Assembly (NCBI RefSeq): GCF_014201115.1
Contig: NZ_JACHDO010000001.1
Location: 2,480,001-2,544,000 of the forward strand
Direction: 5' to 3'
Length of the DNA stretch: 64,000 nucleotides
Source: Nocardiopsis metallicus
GTDB lineage: Bacteria > Actinomycetota > Actinomycetes > Streptosporangiales > Streptosporangiaceae
The notes beneath the pieces were generated by a model. It was not told the origin of the DNA. It did no database searches and was given only the letters and a program-made list of their open reading frames with translations. This document shows, in pieces, positions 52,385 to 60,311 of this stretch. The position numbers were made by a program, and so were the translations under genes. Each line of letters opens with the position of its first letter. Position 1 is the stretch's first letter.

Positions 52385-53728
52385 TCACTCCTTGGCGGGG
52401 TCGTCCTTCTTCTCCGGCTGCTCCGAGGGCGGGGCGACCACCACGACGGCGGCCGCTTCCTTGGCGGGGGGCTTGTTCCCGTCCCCGTCGTCCTCGCCGG
52501 AGTTCTCCCCGTCCTCGTGGTGGGAGGGCGGGCGGTTGCGCAGCAGCGCGGCGAGCACGGCCGCCACCGGGGTGGCCAGGAACATGCCCGGGACGCCGCC
52601 CAGGATGCCGCCCGCGGTGATGGCGATCAGGACGATGGGGGCGGGCAGTTCCAACGCCTGACCGTAGATCCGGGGCGCGAAGACACTGCTCTCCGCCTGC
52701 TGGACCACGATGACCGCCACCGCGATGATCAGGGCGGTCGGCCACCCCTCGGCGACCAGGCCCACCAGGGCGGCCAGGATCCCGGTGAGGAAGGCGCCGA
52801 TGATCGGGAGGAAGGCGCCGACGAAGGTCAGCACGATCAGCGGGATGGCGAGGTTGACGTCCAGGACGATGAGCAGGACGATGCCGATGCCGACGGCGTC
52901 GACGACACCCACCGCCGCCACTCCGCGCACGTAGCGGCCCATCACCCCGTAGGCGACACCGCCGGCGTGGCGCATGCCCGGGCGGGACTTGGGCGGCAGC
53001 AGCGTGACGAACCAGTCCATCAGCTTGTCGCCGGAGTGGATGAAGTACACGGTCAGGGCGATGATCAGCACCAGGCTGATGAGTACCTGGACCACGGCCG
53101 CACCGGCGGTCCAGGCGCCGCTGACCAGCTCCTGGGTGTTCTCGGTGATCATGCCCTGGATCTGGTCCCAGGCGTTGGTGAACATGTTGGCCAGCAGCGC
53201 CGGGTCGGCGTCCAACCCGAAGGGGAGGTCGAGCTGGAACTCCTGGAGTCCGATGAACGCGCTGGAGACGTTGGCGATCAGGCCGTCTATGCCCTGGATG
53301 GCGGGTTGGATGATCAAGGTGATCACCCCGCCGAGCACGACCAGCGCGGTGAGGATCGAGGCCGCGGTGGAGGTCCCGCGTCCCAGCCCCTTGGACCGGA
53401 GCCAGTTGGCCATCGGCATGAGCAGCGCGGTGATGAACACCGCGATGATGACCGGCAGGGTGATGATCCGCAGGTAGATGACGGCGTAGACGAGCAGGCC
53501 CGCCACGACACCGATGATCAACATCCGCCAGGCGACGTCGCTGACCACCCGAAGCAGGTCGCCGGCGCCGACGTCCTCCTGCTCGGCGGCCTGCTCCTCG
53601 ACCGGAGGTTGGGCCGCGGATCTGGCCTCCTCCTGCGCCTCGAGTTGGGCGAGGCGCTCGGCGCGGGCTCTGCGGGCGACGAGCCATTTGTTCAGGAGCG
53701 CCCACACTCCCGGCCGTTGGGCTTGCAC
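52385..53728 (-). CDS. AI-2E family transporter (PerM-like), intact
   Basis: A 447-residue membrane protein, about eight helices. Typical segments are IGVVAGLLVYAVIYLRIITLP, GTSTAASILTALVVLGGV, a VVDAVGIGIVLLIVLDVNLAI stretch, AFLPIIGAFLTGILAALVGL and VQQAESSVFAPRIYG. The C-terminus is polar, acidic and Lys-rich (GENSGEDDGDGNKPPAK). GTG at 53728 with GGAG 5 bases upstream is chosen over the longer open frame. Family members export small molecules or exchange Na+/H+. It is a paralogue of the frameshifted gene at 40230-41445. Confidence 0.87.
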   Translation of the reverse strand: MQAQRPGVWALLNKWLVARRARAERLAQLEAQEEARSAAQPPVEEQAAEQEDVGAGDLLRVVSDVAWRMLIIGVVAGLLVYAVIYLRIITLPVIIAVFITALLMPMANWLRSKGLGRGTSTAASILTALVVLGGVITLIIQPAIQGIDGLIANVSSAFIGLQEFQLDLPFGLDADPALLANMFTNAWDQIQGMITENTQELVSGAWTAGAAVVQVLISLVLIIALTVYFIHSGDKLMDWFVTLLPPKSRPGMRHAGGVAYGVMGRYVRGVAAVGVVDAVGIGIVLLIVLDVNLAIPLIVLTFVGAFLPIIGAFLTGILAALVGLVAEGWPTALIIAVAVIVVQQAESSVFAPRIYGQALELPAPIVLIAITAGGILGGVPGMFLATPVAAVLAALLRNRPPSHHEDGENSGEDDGDGNKPPAKEAAAVVVVAPPSEQPEKKDDPAKE

Positions 53729-53908
53729 ATGGACTCCATTCTCTGGTTGTTGCGCGGTGGCCGGTCCTGCGGCGGCCACGTGTCGACACTGTTCCGGGGG
53801 ATGTCTGTGTTGCGGGGGCGTCTGGGGGATGCGCCGCGGGGCCCGCTGGTTCTGCCGGACCCCGCGGGAGATCAATCGTGAGATATCAGTCGGGAGAGAT
53901 CAAATCCG

Positions 53909-54316
53909 TCAGAAACGCCACGGTTCCCGGGGTTGACCGCTACGGACGATCTCGTTGCCGAAGGGGGCCAGCGCGACCGGGATCATCTTGAGCGAGGCCC
54001 ATGCCATCGGAATGCCGATGATGGTGACCGCCAGGGCCAGCGCGGTGGCGATGTGCCCGATGGTCAGCCACCAGCCGGCGACGATCAGCCAGATGACGTT
54101 CATGAAGGTGGCGCCGCCGCCGGAGCCGGACCTGCGCACGAGGTCGCGGCCGAAGGGCCAGATGGCGTAGCCGGCCATCCGGAAGGAGGCGACGCCGAAG
54201 GGGATCGTCACGATGAGGATGCAGCAGATGATCCCGGCGATGACGTAGCCGAGGGCCAGCCAGAATCCAGCGACGAAAAACCAGATGATGTTCAGGATGA
54301 GCCGCACGAGGGCCAC
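53909..54316 (-). CDS. YccF-domain membrane protein
   Basis: A 135-residue protein with two copies of the YccF motif: LNIIWFFVAGFWLALGYVIA and MNVIWLIVAGWWLTIGHIAT (each LNIIW/MNVIW-F/L-xAGxWL), each followed by TIPFG/TIIGIP. About four membrane segments. Function unknown. The start is GTG 54316. The first insertion sequence begins 152 bases upstream, so its promoter may have been displaced or replaced. Confidence 0.85.
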   Translation of the reverse strand: MALVRLILNIIWFFVAGFWLALGYVIAGIICCILIVTIPFGVASFRMAGYAIWPFGRDLVRRSGSGGGATFMNVIWLIVAGWWLTIGHIATALALAVTIIGIPMAWASLKMIPVALAPFGNEIVRSGQPREPWRF

Positions 54317-54488
54317 GGTGTTCGTCTCCTTGGTTCGGTCCCGCTCGAGGCCGGGACGGCGTGCGCCTCCTCCGCACCGGGCGGATGGTCGAGCGCACCC
54401 TGTTTTCTATCGTCTGGGACGCCCGCGCACCATGCCCTGTTCCTTTCCCGGCACCCTGGTCCTTCCCCTAGCTTGGCGTTTAACCTCG

Positions 54489-54604
54489 AGCCCGTGACCG
54501 GATACCGTCCCGGTCACGGGCTTCGTTGTTTCCCGGACAGCACAACGGCCTTCGCGTGATCATGTGCTTCAACCACGAACACACCTGATCACAACGAAGG
54601 CCGT
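54489..54604 (+). promoter_or_regulatory. Two hairpins in front of the outer-IS transposase
   Basis: First a perfect 13-bp hairpin (AGCCCGTGACCGG / CCGGTCACGGGCT, 54489-54522). Then an 18/19-base inverted repeat (54545-54562 with 54586-54604) whose right arm contains the GAAGG ribosome binding site of the ATG at 54609. Transcripts entering from outside would fold and hide the site, a strategy known to protect IS elements against read-through. Confidence 0.6.
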
Positions 54605-54608
54605 CACC

Positions 54609-55928
54609 ATGAGTCTGCTGCACCAGCACACCCCTGTCGAGCCACTGTCGACATTGGCCCGATTCCGCTCCCAGTTCCACGCCTGCCTGACCACACGTGC
54701 TGACGCCCTCTTCGAGGTCTGCGAAGCCCTGGTCAGCACCCCGACCCCCGTGCGCCACCTGGCACAACTCTCCCTGGAGCCCGAACACCACCGCGGCCAC
54801 GGCTCGGCCTACGCCGCCCTGGCCCACGGAAGCATCGACACCACCCAACTGCGATCGATCCTGGCCTCGCTGCCCCTGCCCCGCTTCCACGGGCGCATCG
54901 TGTTGGCCTGCGATGTCTCCCCCTGGCTGCGCCCGGACGCCTGGACCAGCCCTGACCGGGCCTGGTGCCACACCTACGGGCGCGGCACCGGCCAGGCCGA
55001 GATGGTCCCGGGCTGGCCCTACTCCATGATCGTCGCACTGGAAGAGGGCTCCACCTCCTGGACCGCGCCCCTGGACCTGCGCCGCCTGCACAGTGACGAG
55101 GACCCCACCACCGTCACCGCCCACCAAGTCCGCCAGCTGATCGCCCGATTGATCAGGGCTGAACACCACCAGCAGGGCGATCCCGACATTGTGGTGGTGG
55201 TTGACGCGGGCTATGACAGTCCTCGTCTGGCCTATCTGCTCGCTGATCTGCCCGTTCAGGTGGTGGGCCGGTTGCCCTCCAACCGGGTGCTCTACGGCCC
55301 AGCCGAGCACCGACCGATCTCAGCCAACGGGCGCCCGCCCAAACACGGGGCTGCCCTACGGATGGCCGCCCCCGATACCTGGCCCGAGCCGGAGACGGTG
55401 ACCACCGCTGCCACCCGCCGCTACGGCAGTGCCACCGCGCGCTCCTGGGATCGGATGCATCCCCGGCTGACCCACCGCTCAGCCTGGGCCGAGCACCCCG
55501 GTGAGCTACCGGTGATCGAGGGCACCCTGGTGTTGTTGCAGGTGCAGGCTTTGCCCTCGCGGCGCGATCCCAAACCGTTGTGGTTGTGGTCCTCAGCCAC
55601 CGGCATGCGCTCAGAGCAGGTCAGTCAGATGTGGTGGGCTTATTTGCGCCGGTTCGACATCGAGCACACCTTCCGCTTCCTCAAACAGTCGTTGGGGTGG
55701 AACGCACCCCGGCTACGGGACCCGCGATCGGCGGACCGGTGGTCCTGGCTGGTCGTGGTGGCCTATACCCAGCTACGTCTGGCCCGGTTGTTGGCGCGTC
55801 AGGTCAGATTGCCCTGGCATCGGCTGGTGGAAGCGGACCGGATGAGTCCGGCGCGGGTGCGTCGGGGGTTTCGGTACATTCGCGCTGACCTGCCGGTGTG
55901 TGTGGGTGCACCGAAATCCTGCGGGCCT
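54609..55928 (+). pseudogene. DDE transposase of the outer IS, copy 1, 5' part
   Basis: The first 440 codons of a transposase identical in translation to the intact gene at 60324-61757. It has DACDVSPWLRP-like (VLACDVSPWLRPDAWTSPDR), VVVVDAGYDSPRLAYLLADL and FRFLKQSLGWNAPRLRDPRS segments carrying the presumed catalytic D, D and E. It is cut by the IS3-family element after ...PKSCGP; the remaining 38 codons lie at 59231-59344. Translation would read into the inserted DNA and end at 56132. The family is not one I can name with certainty; an IS4/IS5-like DDE fold is likely. Confidence 0.85.
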
Positions 55929-55969
55929 GCGGAGTGTGTCAAGTCGAATCGGACAGGGGCAGGTGATCG

Positions 55970-57058
55970 TCAGGCCGCTTCACGCAGGTCAGCGCTGTGC
56001 TGTGCGGTAGGCACGATGTCCGGCTCGTTGATCCACGCGGCCTCGGGAAGAGCAGGAAGCACAGGCCTGCGGGTGAACCGCTGCGGATTGGCCGCGCGAA
56101 AGGCCTCAATGGCTTGCGCTCGCTTGTCCTGAATCGCGTGCGCGGTGCCGATATGCACCGTGAAAGGAGTGTGCAGCCCGATCCCGGAGTGGTAGTGCTC
56201 GTGGTTGTAGTACTGGAAGAATCTGCGGCAGAACCGCCGGGCTCCCTGAATGGACCCGAACCGGTCAGGAAACGCCGGGCAGTACTTCAGCGTCTTGAAA
56301 TGCGCTTCGCTGTAGGGGTTGTCGTTGCTCGTCTTCGGCCTGGAGTGCGATTTGGTGATGCCGAGCATGGACAGCAGCTCGGAAACGGGCTGCGATGTCA
56401 TCGCGGTACCGCGGTCGGAATGGATCACTTCGGCGGCGATCTGGCCGTTGGCCGCGATGGAGTTGGCGATGAACCCTTCGGCGATCTCGCCTGATTCTCT
56501 GGTGTGGATTTCCCAGTGCACCACGCACCGGGAGTAGATGTCGATCATGACGTACAGATCGAAGAACCTGCCCGGGCCGGGTCCACGCAGTTTCGTTATG
56601 TCATAGCTCCACACCTGGTTCGGGGCGTGGGCCACCAGCTCGGGTTTGGTCTTGGGCGGGTGGGTGGCCTGGGCCCGCCGCTCCCGGCTCTGGCCGCGTT
56701 CGCGCAGCAGCCGGTACATCGTGGCCACCGAGCACAGGTAGGTGCCCTCGTCCAGCAGGGCCGCCCACACCTGCCAGGGAGCTTTGTCCCGAAACCTCGT
56801 GCTGTTGAGGACTGCGATGATGTGTTCGCGTTCTTCGCTCTCCAGCCGGTTCGGGGGAGGCGTCCTGGCGGGTTCGGTCGGGGCGGAGGGGTTTCGGTCC
56901 CGGTTGCGGTAGTGGGTCGAGCGGTTGATGCCCGACAGGCGACAGGACTCTTTGACGCCGGTATGCGGTTCGAGTTGGATTCGTGTGTTCTCGCGAACCT
57001 CGGTTACGAGTTCTCCGAGTCCGCGCTCTCGGACACGATCTCCAAGAGCGCGTGTGCT
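55970..57058 (-). CDS. IS3-family transposase OrfB (reached by -1 frameshift)
   Basis: An rve-type integrase core of about 362 residues in the -1 frame relative to OrfA. The catalytic triad is visible: first Asp in VWSYDITKLRG, second in VIHSDRGTAMT, Glu in NDNPYSEAHFKTLKY. The N-terminal part has a HTH_21-like segment (CRLSGINRSTHYRNRDRNP). There is no start codon at its beginning; a canonical slippery heptamer G GGA AAA (57064-57058) at the end of OrfA provides entry. The frame is intact, but OrfA is broken by the IS1380-type insertion, so the fused transposase cannot be made. Confidence 0.82.
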   Translation of the reverse strand, partial: STRALGDRVRERGLGELVTEVRENTRIQLEPHTGVKESCRLSGINRSTHYRNRDRNPSAPTEPARTPPPNRLESEEREHIIAVLNSTRFRDKAPWQVWAALLDEGTYLCSVATMYRLLRERGQSRERRAQATHPPKTKPELVAHAPNQVWSYDITKLRGPGPGRFFDLYVMIDIYSRCVVHWEIHTRESGEIAEGFIANSIAANGQIAAEVIHSDRGTAMTSQPVSELLSMLGITKSHSRPKTSNDNPYSEAHFKTLKYCPAFPDRFGSIQGARRFCRRFFQYYNHEHYHSGIGLHTPFTVHIGTAHAIQDKRAQAIEAFRAANPQRFTRRPVLPALPEAAWINEPDIVPTAQHSADLREAA

Positions 57059-57104
57059 TTTCCCAGGATTTCCATGGCTGCCTCGGTCTGGGTCAGCTTC
57101 TTGG

Positions 57105-58818
57105 CCCGGATTCGTCAGGGGTCTGATCGCGTCTTCTGATCCGGCACTTCGCCCATGGTGTCCCTGGTCCGGGCAGGAACGAGCCCTCGCGTGACGCCGC
57201 GGTGCGCGCCGGGCTCCACGAACCCCGGAACTGCGTGCTCCCTCCTTCCTGCTGCTCGTCGGATCAGGTCCCGATCCTCAGGTGAGGGTCGGCAGAGCGG
57301 TCAACCGCTGCCAGCAGGTAGTGAACGCCTCCGCCCAGGGCCAGGACCGTTCGATACGCAGGAAGCGGCGGCGGGCGTGGCGGGCCAGACGGGCGGGCAG
57401 GTGGTAGATCCGAAACCGCATGCTCTCAGGCTCGGCATCCGCGAGGTCCTCCGCATCGTGCAGGGTGAGCAACCGCAGCCAGGCGTCCAGATCCGCGGCC
57501 AGGTTGGCCGCGAGCACCCACGCCTGGTTGACCTGCCAGGACGATGACGGCAACAACGCGAGCCCCATCGCCTTGTTCGTGCGCACCCGATCCTCGACCT
57601 CGGCGTGGTCTCGGTGCAGCGCGTCCAGAAACTGGGCCTGGTGGGAGCCCGGCACCCGATGCATCCGCTTGATGTTGGTCGCGCAGATGGCGTAGCGCCA
57701 ACCGGTCTTCCTCTCCATGGCGGTGAGCTTGGCGGTGTGGCGGCGGGAGGGGCGTACCCGGCGGACGATGAGCCGCATCCCCTTGGGCCAGCCTTCGCGG
57801 GTGTTGAGCCCGGTCAGTTCGGCGACCTCATAGCCCTCTTGGAGGTCGCCTTTCTGGTCCACGGCGCTCTCCCACGCGCTCTCGGGGATCTTCGCGATCG
57901 CCTCCTCGTCCGCGGTGGTGATCTTCCACCCGACGGTGAAGCGCACCGTCCTGCGGCTGGTGTTCAGCTTCTCCAGGTACTCGAGGAGGTCGTGGGTGGC
58001 GCCGGCTCCGTCGATACGGACGAGGATCTTGGCCCGGGAAGAGCCGGGGACCTGATCCAGGGCCCAGGTGAGCACGTTGATGTGGTCGCTCGCGGTGTTG
58101 GCTCCGGCGTTGCCGGGGCGCAGCAGCATGGCCAGGCACTCGCCGGTGTTGGCGCACCAGGCGGCCAGGGGGTGGAACCCGAAACTGGACTTGAAGGTGG
58201 GTGCGGCCCCTTCCTTGTTGGAGGTGGTGGTGATGATCGTGGCGTCGGCGTCCAGCACGATCCATCCCTTCAGGGGTTTGCCCGCGACCTTCACTTGGGG
58301 GAACCCGCCGGGGCGCAGGTGCAGCAGCGTCCACACGTGGCGGCGGATCTGCCGCCGGGCCTTGGCGATCGCCGCCAGGGCCCTCTCGTCGAGGACGTTC
58401 AGGGCGCGGCGCAGGGTGGAGTCGGAAGTGGGTGGGCCGAACACGGGCCGGTGGTGCAGGCCCAGGCGTTCGGCTTCGGAGAGGTTGCGGGCGCCGAGCA
58501 CGATGGCGATGACCAGGTGGACCAGGGTGGTGGCCCGGTCCCGCCAGCCGTTGGCGGTGCTGGTGGGCAAGGCTGTGGCGAGGGCCCGGGTGAGGCCGGT
58601 GCGGTCGGCGAGCTGGCGGAGCAGGACGGCTCCGGCATGCCCGACGAGGTTGGTGCTGTTGGCGGTCACGGACAGGCGGTGGTCCCAGGTAGGCTCGTGC
58701 ACCAGAAAGGTGCTCCTGATTCTGCTGTGATGTTTCCTAGACAGTCACATCTTTGCAGGTAGGGGCACCTTTCGTGCTGTCAGGGGTCGGTCCTCCCAAT
58801 TCCGCTGAATAGCCGGGG
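57105..58818 (-). mobile_element. IS1380-family element nested in the IS3-family element
   Basis: A 1714-base element flanked by a 4-base duplication TTGG (57101-57104 and 58819-58822). End sequences are CCCGGATTCGTCAGGGG (left) and CCCCGGCTATTCAGCGG (right, complement), matching at 11 of 17 positions. Removing the element and one TTGG restores the OrfA frame, which confirms the boundaries. Confidence 0.87.
57278..58702 (-). CDS. IS1380-family transposase
   Basis: A 474-residue DDE transposase of IS1380 type. It begins MHEPTWDHRLSVTANSTNLV, contains WIVLDADATIITTTSNKEGA (first catalytic Asp), ILVRIDGAGATHDLLEYL (second Asp) and, in the C-terminal part, an FHxxR-like RDHAEVEDRVRTNKAMGL segment with the presumed Glu. 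The gene is intact and could be functional; it fills most of the element. Start ATG at 58702. Confidence 0.9.
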   Translation of the reverse strand: MHEPTWDHRLSVTANSTNLVGHAGAVLLRQLADRTGLTRALATALPTSTANGWRDRATTLVHLVIAIVLGARNLSEAERLGLHHRPVFGPPTSDSTLRRALNVLDERALAAIAKARRQIRRHVWTLLHLRPGGFPQVKVAGKPLKGWIVLDADATIITTTSNKEGAAPTFKSSFGFHPLAAWCANTGECLAMLLRPGNAGANTASDHINVLTWALDQVPGSSRAKILVRIDGAGATHDLLEYLEKLNTSRRTVRFTVGWKITTADEEAIAKIPESAWESAVDQKGDLQEGYEVAELTGLNTREGWPKGMRLIVRRVRPSRRHTAKLTAMERKTGWRYAICATNIKRMHRVPGSHQAQFLDALHRDHAEVEDRVRTNKAMGLALLPSSSWQVNQAWVLAANLAADLDAWLRLLTLHDAEDLADAEPESMRFRIYHLPARLARHARRRFLRIERSWPWAEAFTTCWQRLTALPTLT

Positions 58819-59230
58819 TTGGACATCCGGGCGTTGTCACGCTCAAGTTTGGCTTTCTCCCGGCGCAGCTGTTCCAGTTCGACCTGTTCAGGTGTCTTCT
58901 TTCTGGAAGTCGCCCCGGCCGGTGAGGTGCTCAGTTCGCCGCCATCTCTCTGTTTGCGCCAGAGCTGGATGCTGGAGTCGTAGAGTCCTTCCCTGCGCAG
59001 CAGGGCGCCTTTCTCGCCGGCGGGTGCGGTGTCGTATTCCTCCAGGACCCGCAGCTTGTAGGCGTGGGTGAAGGTCCGGCGCTTGGGCCGGGTGGCTCGA
59101 GGCCCTTCATCGTTGGTGTGGAGGTCGTGGTTGGTCATCGTCACGGTGGTGGTTGCCTGTTCTCGCCCTGCTTGTGCCAGTTAGTGAAGGTTATCCCTTG
59201 GTGTCCCACTTGAGCCTGACACAGAGGGCT

Positions 59231-59344
59231 GGTCCGGGGCGTCCGGTGGGGAGCCAGAACAAGCGTCCAGCTCCCCGATACGGGGTTCCCAAGAAGAACA
59301 AAACGGGCACTACGGGGCACCCCGGAGCCAAGCAAGCAGGTTAA
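59231..59344 (+). pseudogene. 3' end of the interrupted outer-IS transposase
   Basis: The last 37 codons (GPGRPVGSQNKRPAPRYGVP and KKNKTGTTGHPGAKQAG) plus TAA, identical to the end of the intact copy. It lies directly after the IS3-family element. Confidence 0.88.
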
Positions 59345-59352
59345 ACGCCAAG

Positions 59353-60263
59353 CTAGGGCGTGTTCCGTGGATCTTGTGGGGTGGAGCGGTCGGGTCGTGC
59401 GCGTAACCGGATGAGGATGTCCGCGACGCGCACGGTGGCCCGGTAGGTCGTGGCGAGCTTGTCATACCGGGTGGCCAGCGCCCGGTACTGCTTGCGCCGG
59501 TTCATCAACCGCTCCACCCGGTTGCGTTGGCGGTAGACCTCCCGATCGAAGTCGGGCGGTCTACCGCCGGCCGACCCGCGGTTGCGGCGGTTGGTCTTTT
59601 GATCCTCACGCTCGGGGATGGTGCACCGGGTCCGCGTGGTGCGCAGGGTGTCCCGGTTGGCCTTGGAGCTGTAGGCCTTGTCCCCGGCCAGCCCTTCCAA
59701 ACGGGTGCGGGGACGACCGGGCCCGGGCTGGTTGATCCGCACCAGCCCCACCAGCACCGGCAACTGCAACGTGTCGGCGTCCTGACCCGGGGTCAGGGTG
59801 GTGACCAGGGGTTTTCCGTTGCCCTCGCAAATGGTGTGGATCTTGGTGCTCAAACCTCCCCTGGACTTTCCGAGGCCCTGGGCGACTCGTGAGTCCTCAG
59901 GACTCTTCCCCCTTTTCGCGCTCCGGCGGCGTGTTGGTGGGCACGCACCACGGTGGAGTCGATCTGGGCGTCCAGGTCGGTGTCCTCATCGGTGTCGATG
60001 AGGTGTTGTTCGATGCGGGCCCAGGTGCCATCAGCTTCCCAGCGTTGGAGCCGGTGTTGGGCGGTGGTCCAGGGGCCATAGCGTTCGGGCAGGTCACGCC
60101 AGGGGATACCGGTACGGGTCCGGTAGATGATCGCGTTGAGGACCTGGCGGTGATCACGCCAGCGGCCTCCGCGTTGGGGCGTCATCGGGGGTAGCAGGGG
60201 GCTGATCAGGTCCCACTCTTGGTCAGTGAGCTCGAATCTGCGGCTCATATACCGGTTGTACAC
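59353..60263 (-). CDS. IS5-family transposase made by -1 frameshift
   Basis: Two overlapping frames: OrfA (60263 down to 59850) starts MYNRYMSRRFELTDQEWDL and carries the IS5 N-terminal domain (WRDLPERYGPWTTAQHRLQRW, catalytic Asp in QIDSTVVRAHQH); OrfB (to 59353) has GLAGDKAYSSKANRD and RNRVERLMNRRKQYRALATR with the second Asp and Glu. The slippery heptamer A AAA GGG (59916-59910) joins them, giving ...KRGKSPEDSRVAQGLGKSRG. The TAG stop at 59355-59353 is supplied by the CTAG target sequence, outside the element proper. Confidence 0.87.
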
Positions 60264-60311
60264 CGACGCTCAGAGCCACAGATTCGAGAACCAAGATCCG
60301 CGGAACAGGCC
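59357..60311 (-). mobile_element. IS5-family element between the two outer-IS copies
   Basis: A 955-base element with inverted ends GGCGTGTTCCGTGGATCTTG and GGCCTGTTCCGCGGATCTTG (18 of 20 identical). It is flanked by CTAG on both sides (59353-59356 and 60312-60315); these same CTAG tetramers are the boundaries of the two outer-IS copies. Confidence 0.87.

Larger units (their letters stand above)
57004..59144 (-). pseudogene. IS3-family OrfA, split by an IS1380-family element
   Basis: The N-terminal piece (59144 down to 58819) starts MTMTNHDLHTNDEG and has the OrfA HTH (YKLRVLEEYDTAPAGEKGAL, then LLRREGLYDSSIQLWRKQRD) and coiled coil LRREKAKLERDNARMS. The C-terminal piece (57104-57004) is KKLTQTEAAMEILGKAHALL, then EIVSESADSENS and stop. 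The pieces join in frame once the inserted element and one 4-base duplication are removed. Confidence 0.85.
55929..59228 (-). mobile_element. IS3-family element inserted in the outer IS, itself interrupted
   Basis: Inner element with imperfect end repeats TGTGTCAAGTCGAATCGGACA (from 55935; first part TGTGTCAAGTC) and TGTGTCAGGCTCAAGTGGGACA (complement, near 59223; first part TGTGTCAGGCTC). A 2-3 base duplication (CT or imperfect CCT) flanks it. Orientation is minus. Without the nested IS1380-type element and its duplication it is about 1.58 kb, the normal IS3 size. Exact outer ends are uncertain by a few bases. Confidence 0.75.
54468..59356 (+). mobile_element. Outer insertion sequence, copy 1, interrupted by another element
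   Basis: The ends are CTAG plus the inverted repeat GCTTGGCGTTTAACCT (left) and its complement plus CTAG (right, 59353-59356). CTAG is the likely 4-bp target duplication. Subtracting the 3300-base IS3-type insertion plus a 2-base duplication from 4889 bases gives 1587, exactly the length of the intact copy at 60312-61898. The copy is therefore the same element, disrupted near its 3' end. Confidence 0.88.

Noticed and set aside
59153..59344. A separate 63-residue gene after the IS3-family element
   Set aside because: Its last 37 codons are the displaced 3' end of the outer-IS transposase; the first part is IS3-end sequence.
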